The notes: generated by a model from the sequence alone, not told the origin. DNA of 64,000 bases from DASSBG01 sp963800395 (GCA_963800395.1 CAWDBD010000020.1:1-64000), one strand, 5' to 3'. Numbered from the stretch's first letter, positions 8,035-17,067 are shown. A program made the numbers and translations.

Positions 8035-8784
8035 TCAGATCAGAGCAGCTACCAACGCCGGAAGTTTCACGCCTGCGCGACGCACATTGGCGGTCACCTG
8101 ATCCATGGTAATGGGTTGCTCATCGCCACAACCAGCCGCCCAGTTGGCGCTCAATGCAATACAGCAATATGCAAGATCAAGCTCGCGTGCCAGCACCGCT
8201 TCGGGCATACCGGTCATGCCGACGATGTCGCACCCGTCACGGCGCATGCGCCGGATTTCCGCGCTGGTCTCCAATCGTGGCCCCTGGGTTGCGCCGTAGC
8301 AGCCGCCATTGATCAGGGCAATACCAGCGCTGGATGCGGCATCCATCAGTGCATGCCGCAGACTCGCCGAATACGGCTCGGCAAACTCGGCATGCGGTAC
8401 CGGTCCCTCGCCTTGATGAAAAGTGCAAGCGCGACCCCAGGTGTAATCGATCAGTTGGTCCGGCAAGGCAAGCGTGGCAGGCGCGTATGCATCGGTGATG
8501 CCACCTACGGCGTTGATGCCCAGCACCCGCTGCGCACCCAGCTCCCTGAGTGCCCACAGATTGGCGCGGTAGTTGACCTGATGAGGCGCAATCGAGTGAT
8601 CGGCGCCGTGACGGGCAAGAAAGGCCAGCCGGCTTCCGCGCCAGCGACCGACGTGAATCGCGTCCGAAACCTCGCCCCACGGAGTGGCAGGTGCCGACTC
8701 CGATTCCAGCTCGAGGCCCGGCCAGTCGTAGATGCCGGTACCGCCAATGATGGCAAGAATGCCACCGTCTGCTGATGTGCTCAT
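8035..8784 (-). CDS. S-methyl-5'-thioinosine phosphorylase (MTAP/PNP family)
   Basis: A 249-residue phosphorylase of the MTAP/PNP family, splitting a methylthio-nucleoside into base and 5-methylthioribose-1-phosphate. Family marks are IIGGTGIYD, ARHGADHSIAPHQVNYRANLW in two blocks, and GMTGMPEAVLARE. Where adenosine-specific MTAP has a T-D-Y-D-x-W base-binding motif, this protein has SANWAAG: an asparagine replaces the aspartate, as in 6-oxopurine-specific enzymes such as the Pseudomonas aeruginosa methylthioinosine phosphorylase. I infer that the substrate is methylthioinosine and the product hypoxanthine. Its start overlaps the hpt stop by four bases, and hpt would recycle that hypoxanthine. 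Confidence 0.85.
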   Translation of the reverse strand: MSTSADGGILAIIGGTGIYDWPGLELESESAPATPWGEVSDAIHVGRWRGSRLAFLARHGADHSIAPHQVNYRANLWALRELGAQRVLGINAVGGITDAYAPATLALPDQLIDYTWGRACTFHQGEGPVPHAEFAEPYSASLRHALMDAASSAGIALINGGCYGATQGPRLETSAEIRRMRRDGCDIVGMTGMPEAVLARELDLAYCCIALSANWAAGCGDEQPITMDQVTANVRRAGVKLPALVAALI

Positions 8785-9335
8785 GTGACATCCATGATGT
8801 GGATATCAGGCAGATTGCGACCCTGCTCGTGGTAGTCCATGCCGAAACCGAACACGTAGGCATCGGGTACTTCAACGCCCTGGAAGTCGGCTTCGATAGC
8901 CGCTCCGCGACGCACGAGGCGCTTGACGCACAAGGCGGCCACCAGCACCCGCTCGGCGCCCGCCTCGATACAGGCCTCGCGCACCGCCTTGAGCGTGTGC
9001 CCCTCGTCGAGGATGTCGTCCACCAGAATCACGTTGCGACCTTGCATGTCCACCGCAGGGCGGCGCAACCATTCAAGCTGCTTGCCCTCGGTACCGCTGT
9101 GGTAGCGGGTGGCATGTACATAGTCGAACTCCAGCGGCGAGTCTATGGCAATGGCCAGATGGCCGGCGAAGACCAGCGCCCCGTTCATCACGGTGATGAA
9201 AATGGCACCCTGCCCGGCAAGCGCGGCATCAATCTCGACGCCCATGCGCTTGATGCAGGCATCCAGCGTGGACTGCGTGTACAGGACCCGCGATTGCTTC
9301 AGGGCCTGGGTCAGGGATGGTTGATCTTGACTCAT
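8781..9335 (-). CDS. hpt: Hypoxanthine-guanine phosphoribosyltransferase
   Basis: A 184-residue type I phosphoribosyltransferase that makes IMP or GMP from hypoxanthine or guanine and PRPP. The PRPP loop VILVDDILDEGHTL sits near residues 101-114, with FITVMNGALVFAGHL upstream and the EFDYVHATRY region typical of bacterial Hpt. The start at 9335 overlaps the nagZ stop by four bases, and the gene end overlaps the phosphorylase start by four bases, so nagZ, hpt and the phosphorylase form one tightly coupled operon. Confidence 0.93.
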   Translation of the reverse strand: MSQDQPSLTQALKQSRVLYTQSTLDACIKRMGVEIDAALAGQGAIFITVMNGALVFAGHLAIAIDSPLEFDYVHATRYHSGTEGKQLEWLRRPAVDMQGRNVILVDDILDEGHTLKAVREACIEAGAERVLVAALCVKRLVRRGAAIEADFQGVEVPDAYVFGFGMDYHEQGRNLPDIHIMDVT

Positions 9336-10357
9336 GTGGTGCCTTCCGTGCTCGGGTGATCCAGCGTGCTCAGGCGCGCGGCGCCCTCGGCATGCTGCGG
9401 GTCGTCCAGCAGTGCCTGCCATGGCACGGAAACCGAACCACGCAGCGGCCGCAGGTACTCGGCGGCGCATGGCGTCATGTCGCGGCACACCGCAACAGCC
9501 CTGGCGCTCCATTCGGGATTGCAGACCAGCACCAGATCGCAGCCGGCCTGAAGGTGCTGCGCGATGCGTTGCTCCAGCGCACCTGCGGACGCTGCAGCCG
9601 CCATGGCCACGTCATCGCTGAAGACGATACCGGAAAAGCCCATTTCGCCGCGCAGGATGTCCTTGATCCAGCGCTTCGAATAGCCGGCGGGCACCGCATC
9701 GACCTGCGGATAAATGACATGCGCCATCATCACGGCTTCGGCACCGGCCTCAATGCAGGCCGCAAACGGCAGCATGTCGGTGTCGCGCAATTCGCTCAGC
9801 GTACGCGGGTCACTGGCCACATCGACGTGGGTATCCTCGAGCACGCTGCCGTGCCCGGGAAAATGTTTCATGGTGGCGGCCATGCCACCCAGGTGCATGC
9901 CGCGCACATAGGCGGTGGCCAGATCAGCCACCACTTCCGGGTCGGCGTGCAGCGCGCGCTCGCCGATCGCACGATTGCCGCGCCCCAGATCCAGGACCGG
10001 CGCAAAACTGAGGTCAATGCCGAGTGCCCGCATCTCGCTGGCCATCTGCCAGCCATGCTGCTCGGCCATCGCAACGGCGGCCTGCGGCTCTCGATCATGC
10101 AACTGGCCAATGCGTGCCAATGCCGGCAGGCGCGTGATCTGGTGCTCGCGCAAGCGCTGCACCGGCCCGCCCTCCTGATCGATACAGATCAGGAAGCGGT
10201 CGCCACGCAAGGCGCGCAACTCGCCGATCAACGCCTGAAGCTGTGGCACGTCGGTGAAGTTGCGGGTGAAAAGGATGATACCGCTGACCTGTTCTGCCTG
10301 CAGCCAGTCACGCTCGGCGTCGCTCAATCCGGTTCCGGCCAGACCAGCAATCAACAT
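9332..10357 (-). CDS. nagZ: Beta-N-acetylhexosaminidase NagZ
   Basis: A 341-residue glycoside hydrolase family 3 enzyme that removes GlcNAc from 1,6-anhydro-muropeptides in the cytoplasm during cell-wall recycling. Diagnostic motifs are CIDQEGGPVQRL, MKHFPGHGSVLEDTHVD with the loop histidine acid/base, and GIVFSDDVAM containing the nucleophile aspartate. Length equals that of E. coli NagZ (341). It starts the nagZ-hpt-phosphorylase operon on the minus strand. A pairing of nagZ with a methylthioinosine phosphorylase gene is also known in pseudomonads. Confidence 0.95.
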   Translation of the reverse strand: MLIAGLAGTGLSDAERDWLQAEQVSGIILFTRNFTDVPQLQALIGELRALRGDRFLICIDQEGGPVQRLREHQITRLPALARIGQLHDREPQAAVAMAEQHGWQMASEMRALGIDLSFAPVLDLGRGNRAIGERALHADPEVVADLATAYVRGMHLGGMAATMKHFPGHGSVLEDTHVDVASDPRTLSELRDTDMLPFAACIEAGAEAVMMAHVIYPQVDAVPAGYSKRWIKDILRGEMGFSGIVFSDDVAMAAAASAGALEQRIAQHLQAGCDLVLVCNPEWSARAVAVCRDMTPCAAEYLRPLRGSVSVPWQALLDDPQHAEGAARLSTLDHPSTEGTT

Positions 10358-10414
10358 GATGTTGCGCCTGCCTTGCAGGGAGATATTTTCGTATCCGTCA
10401 ATTGCATTGGGTTC

Positions 10415-11716
10415 TCAATCTCTGTCAAATACGGCCACCGATTCCACGTGCGCCGTATGCGGAAACATGTCCATGACGCCTGCGGCACGCAGCGTGAAGC
10501 CGTGCTGGCTGACAAGCATACCGGCATCGCGCGCCAACGTGCCCGGGTTGCACGAAACATAGACGATGCGACGGACGCTGGTGGCGGGCGGGTGCTGCAG
10601 CCACTGCTCGGCTCCGGCGCGCGGCGGGTCAAGCACGATGGCATCCCAATCGCGCCGCGCCCACGCGCTGCCGCGCTGATCCTTGAACAGGTCGGCGACG
10701 TGAAAGCTGACGTTTTCCAGGCCATTGCGCTGCGCATTGTCCTGGGCACGGGCAAGCAAGCCTGCATCACCTTCGACACCGCAGATCTCTGCAACATGAC
10801 GCGCAATGGGGAGCGTGAAGTTGCCCAGCCCGCAGAACAGATCCAGCACGCACATGTCGGCGTGCGGCTTCAGCAAGTTCAATACCTGCGCCACCATGCG
10901 CTGGTTGATGTGGGCATTGACCTGGACAAAGTCCAGAGGCTGGAACTGGAATCTGATCTGCTCGTCGGGAAGGCTGAATTCAAGCACGGGCGCTTCAGGC
11001 CACAGGGGCGCCACCGTGTCGATGCCACCGGGTTGCAGATAGACGGCAAAATCATGTGCCTTGGCAAAATCGACCAGGACCCGACTGTCGGCGTCCGACA
11101 GGGGTTTCATGTTGCGCAGCACCAGCGCCAGCACATCATCCCCGGCAGCAAACTCGATCTGGGCGATGTGCGCGGCTGCGTCCAGCCCGGAAAGTATCTC
11201 GCCCAGCGGCCCCAGCAACGGCCCCAATCGCGGATCAATCACCTCGCAGCGCCTGATGTCGGCGACGAAACGCGGATTGGCGGCCTCGCGGAAACCCACC
11301 AGCACGCGCCCCTTCTTGGCGACATGGCGCACTGACAGGCGGCCGCGACGGCGGTAGCCCCAGGGGTCGGCAACAAGCGGCTCCAGCCAGGTCTCGGGTG
11401 CGACCTTGCCAATGCGTTGCAGATTGTCCGCGAGCACCTTCTGCTTGGCCTCGATCTGGCCGGCAGTCTCAAGGTGTTGCAGGCTGCAACCTCCGCACAT
11501 GTCGAAATGCGCGCAGCGCGGCTCGACACGCCGCGGTGATGCACTCAACAGCTCGAGCAGTTCGCCCTCGTCGTACTGCCTCTTGCGCCGCCGGATACCG
11601 ACCCTGGCACGCTCGCCCGGCAACGTGCCCGGTACAAACACGGTCTTGCCCTGGTGACGCGCGACGCCACGACCATCATGGCTGAGGTCGATGATCTCGA
11701 CCTCAGCCTCGCTCAT
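10415..11716 (-). CDS. rlmD: 23S rRNA (uracil-1939-C5)-methyltransferase RlmD
   Basis: From the ATG at 11716 the protein has 433 residues, the length of E. coli RlmD; an in-frame GTG at 11731 would add five. It has an N-terminal TRAM domain (DLSHDGRGVARHQGKTVFVPG), the Fe-S cysteines in CAHFDMCGGCSLQH plus a fourth in RRCEV, a methyltransferase motif LDLFCGLGNFTLPIA, LDPPRAGA, and the catalytic cysteine in YVSCNPGTLARD. It makes m5U1939 in 23S rRNA. The gene follows ydbL by only a few bases. Confidence 0.95.
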   Translation of the reverse strand: MSEAEVEIIDLSHDGRGVARHQGKTVFVPGTLPGERARVGIRRRKRQYDEGELLELLSASPRRVEPRCAHFDMCGGCSLQHLETAGQIEAKQKVLADNLQRIGKVAPETWLEPLVADPWGYRRRGRLSVRHVAKKGRVLVGFREAANPRFVADIRRCEVIDPRLGPLLGPLGEILSGLDAAAHIAQIEFAAGDDVLALVLRNMKPLSDADSRVLVDFAKAHDFAVYLQPGGIDTVAPLWPEAPVLEFSLPDEQIRFQFQPLDFVQVNAHINQRMVAQVLNLLKPHADMCVLDLFCGLGNFTLPIARHVAEICGVEGDAGLLARAQDNAQRNGLENVSFHVADLFKDQRGSAWARRDWDAIVLDPPRAGAEQWLQHPPATSVRRIVYVSCNPGTLARDAGMLVSQHGFTLRAAGVMDMFPHTAHVESVAVFDRD

Positions 11717-11731
11717 GGGCTTGCGCGGCAC

Positions 11732-12343
11732 CTACTTCTGTTTCCAGTTGCCCGCCGCGTCCTGGTAGTACCAGCCGGCGTGTGCCTGTTTGAGCCATTC
11801 GCCGGCGAAGGTCTTGCGGATCTTCTCTTCCCATTCCGGGTGGCCGTTGGCCGCCGCAATTTTCTTGTACACCTCATTGCGGTCGCGGTTTTCCGAATCA
11901 ATCAGTTGCCGCACCTGGTTGCGTTGCGACAGGGGCACGCTGCCTGCGTCGTGCAGAGCGACCATGCCGTCGGAGGTAAAGCCGATGGCGCCCGAATCAA
12001 GCAGTGGCTTGAGGCTCTTGTTGAAGCGTGCTCGCATGCTGGCACGCAATGCCTCGATGGCTGGCGTGCTGATCTTGATATCGGCGTCCTGACCCGCCGC
12101 GTGAGCTGCTGGAACTACCAGGTCCAAAAGCGCCGCACCCATGCCACCGGAGCTGGCGTCCGGCTTCGCCGGCGTCTGACTGGAACTGCTGCTTGCCGGG
12201 GCGGCATCATCACCGATGACGTTGCCGATGAATTTCTTCGCAGCCTTTTCCGCCGCCGCTGCCGGGAAGTACACATTGATGGTGACACATCCGACGGCCG
12301 CAACCGCCAGCATCAGCACCATGGTCAGCTTCAGTTTTCGCAT
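11732..12343 (-). CDS. ydbL: YdbL family (DUF1318) lipoprotein
   Basis: A 203-residue predicted lipoprotein: signal peptide with lipobox AAVGC (cysteine at about residue 19). The last 65 residues, including RQLIDSENRDRNEVYKKIA and GWYYQDAAGNWKQK, match the DUF1318/YdbL domain. E. coli YdbL is a smaller periplasmic protein without a lipid anchor. The segment just after the cysteine, VTINVYFP, resembles the TIN-type start of the YnbE lipoprotein, and no separate ynbE is present, so this may combine both functions. A serine/proline linker follows at about residues 50-70. AAGGAG precedes the ATG. ydbH lies directly upstream. Confidence 0.8.
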   Translation of the reverse strand: MRKLKLTMVLMLAVAAVGCVTINVYFPAAAAEKAAKKFIGNVIGDDAAPASSSSSQTPAKPDASSGGMGAALLDLVVPAAHAAGQDADIKISTPAIEALRASMRARFNKSLKPLLDSGAIGFTSDGMVALHDAGSVPLSQRNQVRQLIDSENRDRNEVYKKIAAANGHPEWEEKIRKTFAGEWLKQAHAGWYYQDAAGNWKQK

Positions 12344-12467
12344 TTCAATTCTCCTTGTTGTGTTTGACTTCTGGTCTGCGGCGAACTGAGGTCAATCCGC
12401 CGGTCAAACAGGTTGCGCAATGTGTTCTCCGCGCGCGGCAGCCCGGACGAGCCATGACCGTGCCACG

Positions 12468-14489
12468 CTATTGTATCTTGACCCCACCGCCCGACGTCGC
12501 CGCCTCCAGACGCGCCACCAGCGTGGACCAGTCCACCTGATGCTGGTGGCCGATAACAGCAATATGCGGCAGCCCCCTGCCCTGCACGATGGTGTAGCCA
12601 CCACCATCGGCGGGCGCCAGGCCGCCCATGGTGCACACATTGTCGCGCAGCACGCAGTCAAGGCCTATCTTGCTGTAGCCAAAGCTGTCGAACACCTTGA
12701 GCATCGCCGACTGCAGGCCACCGCCTATGCCGCCACCGCCAAGATTGCTGATGCTGTTGACCGCTTTCTGGCTGATCCGCCCGCCATCGTTGGCGCGCAA
12801 GCTGGCGGCAAAAGCCACCGGACGCCAGTTGATCATGCGCAGGTCGTTGATTTGCCCCTTGAGCCGGCCGCTGATGTTGCCAAAATCGAACACCTGCGTC
12901 ATGGGCTTCAGGTCGATGTCACGGAAACCGACTGCGGCGGTCAGCACAGGCGCGGCCCCAAACGGATTCTGCAGCGCCAGTCGCGTGACATCGACAAATC
13001 CGTCAAACACGTTGACCGACACGCCACCATCCAGCTCAAGGCGCTGGCCATCGTATTTGAGCCCGGGAATGGCACCACCCACGGTACCCTTGAAGGCGGG
13101 CCAGTCAAACGCGGTGCTCAGCCGGGCCAGGTCAATGCCGCTGTAGGCAATTGATGCCGCGACACGATTCTGCCGTTTCTCGGCTTCCGGTGACCACTGC
13201 AGACTGTTGAGGAATACCTGCCCTCCCATCATCGGGATGGTCGCTGGCGCCATGAGGCTCAAGGTGCCTTGTGCACTTTGCCACTGCGAGCTGCCCGCGC
13301 CCAGATCAAGGTGCAATATCTTGAGCGCGTTCCAGGACAGCCTGCTGGACTCGCGCTCGCCGCTGCGCGACCAATCCAGACGACCGGTGAGGCCGTCCAT
13401 GCCGATCCGCTGCGACGGATCCCGCACATCCAGCCCGTCCGCATCCAGAGCAAAGCGCTGCCACCCACTGCGGCCCCAGACCAGGCTGCCCGTCAGCATG
13501 CCCCGGAGGCTCATGCCGGGGAACCCTGCGGTGTCCAGAGCTGCCTTGGCATAGTGATCGTAGGCTTGCGGAAACACGGCGCGTATGGCGTCTATGCGCG
13601 CCTGCTCAAGGTTACCCTGCGAATCAAACCCCAGTGCACCATCGAAGCGCAGTGACTGCCCGTCATCGAAGTGCAGGTCGTCGAGCTGCACAGCGCCGGC
13701 GCTGAAGCCCGCTTTCAGGCGCAGCCGCGCCGTCGAATCGGGCAATTTCGCATACAGCGGTCCCAGCAACAGTTCACCACCGTGCATTTGCGCATCAAGG
13801 TCCAGAGTGGATCGCTGGGTTCTGCTGTCGAGTGACCAGTGTCCATCGCTGCTCATGCCCTGCGCGGCAATGCTGCCATCACGACTGTCAAAACCGGATT
13901 GGCGCAAGTCGAAGCGGCCCGCACTGCGCAGCGCTGAATCGGTGACATCCACCGACAGGGTGGCGCTGAGCTGGCCCTTGCCGAACCGGCCCTGCCCCCA
14001 GACCTGGGTCAGCAATCCCTGCAACCAGCCGAGCGGCAACCGGGTCAGGCGGACCTGCATGTGACCCAGGTCGTCCAGCGGCCAGTCCACGTGAATCTGC
14101 TGGTCCTGCTGTTGCAGTGCCAGCCCGAGGCTGTTCTGCTCGTCGTCGAAATCGATGGCAACCATGGCGTTGCGCAGTGCGCCACCAGCCGCACCCTGCA
14201 AGGCCAGCTTGCCCTTGAAGTGCCAGCGCCGGGTACCCGGGCGCGCCAGGGTGCCGTGGCTGTCGAGCGTCACTCCGTGCCAGCCCAGCGCCGTGACATC
14301 GACACCGGCTGCCTTGATGTCGAGCGCCAGCTCGCCGCCAGCGGCAGCACCCAGTTCAAGTGTCACATCGTGGGCCTTGATCCCTGGGACGGCCAGCGAA
14401 TCGGCATGCCAGCGCAATTCAGCCGCTGCCGGAGCCACCTGCAACAGCAGTGCCAGCAACAACCAGAACGGGCTTGATCGGAGCTTCAT
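12468..14489 (-). CDS. ydbH: YdbH family intermembrane lipid-transport protein (AsmA-like)
   Basis: A 673-residue protein with a signal sequence or anchor (residues 1-23), starting at the ATG at 14489. The body is the repetitive beta-rich pattern of AsmA-like bridge proteins. The C-terminal part carries the YdbH signature: GGRISQKAVNSISNLGGGG, SFGYSKIGLDCVLRDNVC and YTIVQGRGLPHIAVIG. In E. coli, YdbH with YhdP and TamB moves phospholipids to the outer membrane, working with YnbE and YdbL. It is shorter than E. coli YdbH (about 880), mostly in the N-terminal half. The start is back-to-back with the divergent receiver-HPt gene. Confidence 0.85.
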   Translation of the reverse strand: MKLRSSPFWLLLALLLQVAPAAAELRWHADSLAVPGIKAHDVTLELGAAAGGELALDIKAAGVDVTALGWHGVTLDSHGTLARPGTRRWHFKGKLALQGAAGGALRNAMVAIDFDDEQNSLGLALQQQDQQIHVDWPLDDLGHMQVRLTRLPLGWLQGLLTQVWGQGRFGKGQLSATLSVDVTDSALRSAGRFDLRQSGFDSRDGSIAAQGMSSDGHWSLDSRTQRSTLDLDAQMHGGELLLGPLYAKLPDSTARLRLKAGFSAGAVQLDDLHFDDGQSLRFDGALGFDSQGNLEQARIDAIRAVFPQAYDHYAKAALDTAGFPGMSLRGMLTGSLVWGRSGWQRFALDADGLDVRDPSQRIGMDGLTGRLDWSRSGERESSRLSWNALKILHLDLGAGSSQWQSAQGTLSLMAPATIPMMGGQVFLNSLQWSPEAEKRQNRVAASIAYSGIDLARLSTAFDWPAFKGTVGGAIPGLKYDGQRLELDGGVSVNVFDGFVDVTRLALQNPFGAAPVLTAAVGFRDIDLKPMTQVFDFGNISGRLKGQINDLRMINWRPVAFAASLRANDGGRISQKAVNSISNLGGGGIGGGLQSAMLKVFDSFGYSKIGLDCVLRDNVCTMGGLAPADGGGYTIVQGRGLPHIAVIGHQHQVDWSTLVARLEAATSGGGVKIQ

Positions 14490-15246
14490 GGGCAGGCATT
14501 CTGACAGAGTGGAACAGAACGCGAGTGCAACAGGCCCGCGAGGGGGCGCAAAAATCCTGCTGGCGGAAGACGACCCGGCCAGCGGACGCTTCCTCTCGAC
14601 CGCCATGAAAGCCCTGGGCTGCCACGTCGCATGCCTGGCTGACGGACGGGCAGCATTGAATGCCGCCACAACCGAACGGTTTGACCTGCTCGTCATTGAT
14701 CTGAAGCTGCCAAAACTGGATGGTGCCGCGCTGCTGCAGCAGCTGCGCGACCATGCCGACGCAGCTTCACGCACGGCCCCGGCCATTGCCACCAGTGCAG
14801 AATGGGATGACGCACAACGCCAGGCAACCCGGGACGCCGGTTTTGCCGGAATGCTGCAAAAGCCCTGCACGGCGTCCCAACTTCAGCACATGCTGGAAAC
14901 GCATCTCGATTTCCGGGTGCTGCCCGTTTGCCTGGACGGAGCGGCACTGCAGGCAGCCGGCGGTGCCGCCAACCTGGCTGCACTCAGGCGGCTTTTTGCC
15001 GAGGAGTTGAGCACCCTTGGCAATGAACTGCCCGCCTTGTGCCAAGACCGCTCGCGCCTTGTGGAACGGCTGCACAGATTGTGCGCCTCGGCCGGCTTCT
15101 GCGGCGCACCCGCATTGGCCGCTGCCTGCCGTCAGTGGCTTGCGATGCTGCGTGACGATGAGCGCTGCGATGAGGGACGCGTGCCATTCGAGGAGGCGCT
15201 GGCGGCAGCCCGCAGGGTCTTCCCCGGCAAGCAGCAGGACCATTAG
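14488..15246 (+). CDS. Response regulator receiver fused to an HPt-like domain
   Basis: A 252-residue protein. Residues about 13-135 are a receiver domain: ILLAEDDPASG acidic pocket, phospho-acceptor aspartate in LLVIDLKLPKLDG, and the conserved lysine in GMLQKPC. The C-terminal about 100 residues are helical and contain LHRLCASAGFCGAPALAAAC, which matches the H-x-L-K/C-x-S-A-x-x-x-G-A pattern around an HPt phosphorylatable histidine. No DNA-binding or enzymatic output and no kinase domain is present. It is probably a phosphorelay intermediate for a kinase encoded elsewhere. The start codon shares bases with the divergent ydbH start (CATG). Confidence 0.8.
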   Translation: MGRHSDRVEQNASATGPRGGAKILLAEDDPASGRFLSTAMKALGCHVACLADGRAALNAATTERFDLLVIDLKLPKLDGAALLQQLRDHADAASRTAPAIATSAEWDDAQRQATRDAGFAGMLQKPCTASQLQHMLETHLDFRVLPVCLDGAALQAAGGAANLAALRRLFAEELSTLGNELPALCQDRSRLVERLHRLCASAGFCGAPALAAACRQWLAMLRDDERCDEGRVPFEEALAAARRVFPGKQQDH

Positions 15247-15319
15247 CCATCAGGTGAACCCGGCGAAGCTCGCGCTTGCCACACCTGCGACATCCGCCAA
15301 TGCCGTGTATCGCCGGTCT

Positions 15320-16021
15320 TCAGCCTGCAGAGGAGACCAGCGACCACGAGCGCAACTCGCCGCCGGGACAATGCCAGCGGATCAGATCGCGCATCATGCG
15401 GCGAAGCAGCGGCATGACCGCGTCGCCCGGCCGGCGATCCTCCCCGAACGCGCGCAAGTCGCACCCGCGCAAGCGCACGCCGTCCTGGCCATGCCAGGGC
15501 ACCGGCCCGTGCTCGGGGACATAGACATACTCGGTCGTGTCGGCGAGCGCCTCGCCGCTGTCGGCTTCGTGGCACAACTCGAGGGCATAGCCGACCATGG
15601 CCAGAAAGTCGCGCTCGAAACGCCGTAATGGCCATGCCATGTCGCGCCCCTCGGCGAGGGCATCAAGCACTGTCTGGTAACGCGCCAGCAGTCCCGGATG
15701 CGGATCCTGGCGGGCCAGCATGCGCACCAGCAGCTCGTTGAGGTAGAGGCCGGAATACAGGGCCGCACCTTTCAGCGCTCGCGGCGGTGACACCGGCTCG
15801 GCCTGGCTCAGTGTCGCCAACTCGCCGCGGCCAGCGAAGTCGATCTCGAGGTCCTGGAAGGGTTCGAGCAGAGCGCGCGCCAGGCGGCTGCGTCCGGAGC
15901 GGGCGCCCCGCGCCACCAGACCTACTCGCCCGTGGTCGCGGCACAGGCACTCCAGCAACAGGCTGGTTTCGCGCCATGGCCGGACATGCAGGACGCAGGC
16001 GGGTTGTTGATTGATGCGCAT
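15320..16021 (-). CDS. recO: DNA repair protein RecO
   Basis: A 233-residue RecO, starting at the ATG at 16021 (MRINQQPACVLHVRPWRETSLLLE in the usual RecO opening; a start 45 bases upstream is also open). It has the N-terminal OB-fold, with VGLVARGARSGRSRLARALLEPFQ, and a helical C-terminal domain. RecO loads RecA with RecR. It ends the era/rnc cluster, a gammaproteobacterial arrangement, and is convergent with the receiver-HPt gene. pdxJ, which often follows, is absent. Confidence 0.93.
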   Translation of the reverse strand: MRINQQPACVLHVRPWRETSLLLECLCRDHGRVGLVARGARSGRSRLARALLEPFQDLEIDFAGRGELATLSQAEPVSPPRALKGAALYSGLYLNELLVRMLARQDPHPGLLARYQTVLDALAEGRDMAWPLRRFERDFLAMVGYALELCHEADSGEALADTTEYVYVPEHGPVPWHGQDGVRLRGCDLRAFGEDRRPGDAVMPLLRRMMRDLIRWHCPGGELRSWSLVSSAG

Positions 16022-16167
16022 GTGCGAGGTTCCGGGAGCGGGTTGCGGCATGCGCAGCGCGCCCATGCATGAAGCGCGTCATCGTGCGCTGCCAGCATGA
16101 TGCTCTACGCGGCGCTCAGCAGCATGCTACACCGAATTCCCCGCCCGCAAGTTCCAGTCGGGGTTTT

Positions 16168-17067
16168 TCAGGTGATGCCGAAGCGCTGCAGGGCCGACTC
16201 GTCGTTGCTCCATCCCTGGCGAACCTTGACCCACAGACTCAGGTGCACGCGCACGTCGAGCAGCTGCTCGATCTGCTTGCGCGCCAGGCTGCCGACCAGC
16301 TTGAGAGTCTTGCCCCCCTTGCCGATGACGATGGCCTTCTGTCCTTCGCGCTCGACCCAGATCACCGCGTCGATGGCCACCACCCCATCGTCGCGGGTCT
16401 CAAAGCGCTCGACCTGTACCGTGGTCGCGTAGGGCAACTCCTGCTGCAAACGCAGCATCAACTGCTCGCGCACCATCTCGGCGACCAGAAAGCGCTGACT
16501 GCGATCGGTCAGCTCATCCTCGGCAAATTGCGGTTCCCCCTCGGGAAGGTGTTCCAGGATCCCTGCTTCCAGGGTGTCCAGGCCATCACGACGACGCGCC
16601 GAGACGTAGAAGATATCCGTGAATTCGTGCTCTTGCGCGAGCTTCTGTATCCAGGGAAGCAGATGACGCTTGTCGCGCTTGAGGTCCACCTTGTTGATCG
16701 CCAGCAGGCGCGGGGCAGACTGTTTGCACATGGCCTGATACACGGCCTCGTCCTCGTCGCGCCACTGCCCGGCCTCGACAATCTGCACCAGCACGTCGGC
16801 CTCGGCCAATGTGCTGTGCACGGTTCGATTGAGTCGCTGGTTGAGCGCCTTGCCCGAGTCCGAATGCAGTCCCGGCGTATCCAGGAACAGCAGCTGCCCG
16901 CCGGCGCGGGTGACAATGCCGAGGATACGATGGCGTGTGGTCTGCGGCTTGGGACTGACAATGCTCAGGTGCACACCCAGCATGGCGTTGAGCAAAGTCG
17001 ACTTGCCGACATTGGGTCGCCCCAGCAATGCCACGGTGCCGCAATGCTGGGTCATCTGCTCGCTCAT
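16168..17067 (-). CDS. era: GTPase Era
   Basis: A 299-residue GTPase for 16S rRNA maturation and 30S assembly. G1 is GRPNVGKST, switch region KPQTTRHRILGI, G3 LDTPGLH, G4 NKVD; a C-terminal KH domain includes AIVIGKGGKTLKLVG. Length matches E. coli Era (301). The start at 17067 overlaps the rnc stop by four bases (ATGA), the standard translational coupling in this operon. Confidence 0.97.
   Translation of the reverse strand: MSEQMTQHCGTVALLGRPNVGKSTLLNAMLGVHLSIVSPKPQTTRHRILGIVTRAGGQLLFLDTPGLHSDSGKALNQRLNRTVHSTLAEADVLVQIVEAGQWRDEDEAVYQAMCKQSAPRLLAINKVDLKRDKRHLLPWIQKLAQEHEFTDIFYVSARRRDGLDTLEAGILEHLPEGEPQFAEDELTDRSQRFLVAEMVREQLMLRLQQELPYATTVQVERFETRDDGVVAIDAVIWVEREGQKAIVIGKGGKTLKLVGSLARKQIEQLLDVRVHLSLWVKVRQGWSNDESALQRFGIT

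Noticed and set aside
9317..11335. A very long plus-strand open frame opposite nagZ and rlmD
   Set aside because: It is antisense to two well-conserved enzymes, has no recognisable domain and the H/Q/R-rich composition expected of a shadow frame in GC-rich DNA.
12344..12467. Possible ynbE between ydbH and ydbL
   Set aside because: The only ATG frame of about 36 codons on the minus strand has no signal peptide or lipobox and does not resemble YnbE.
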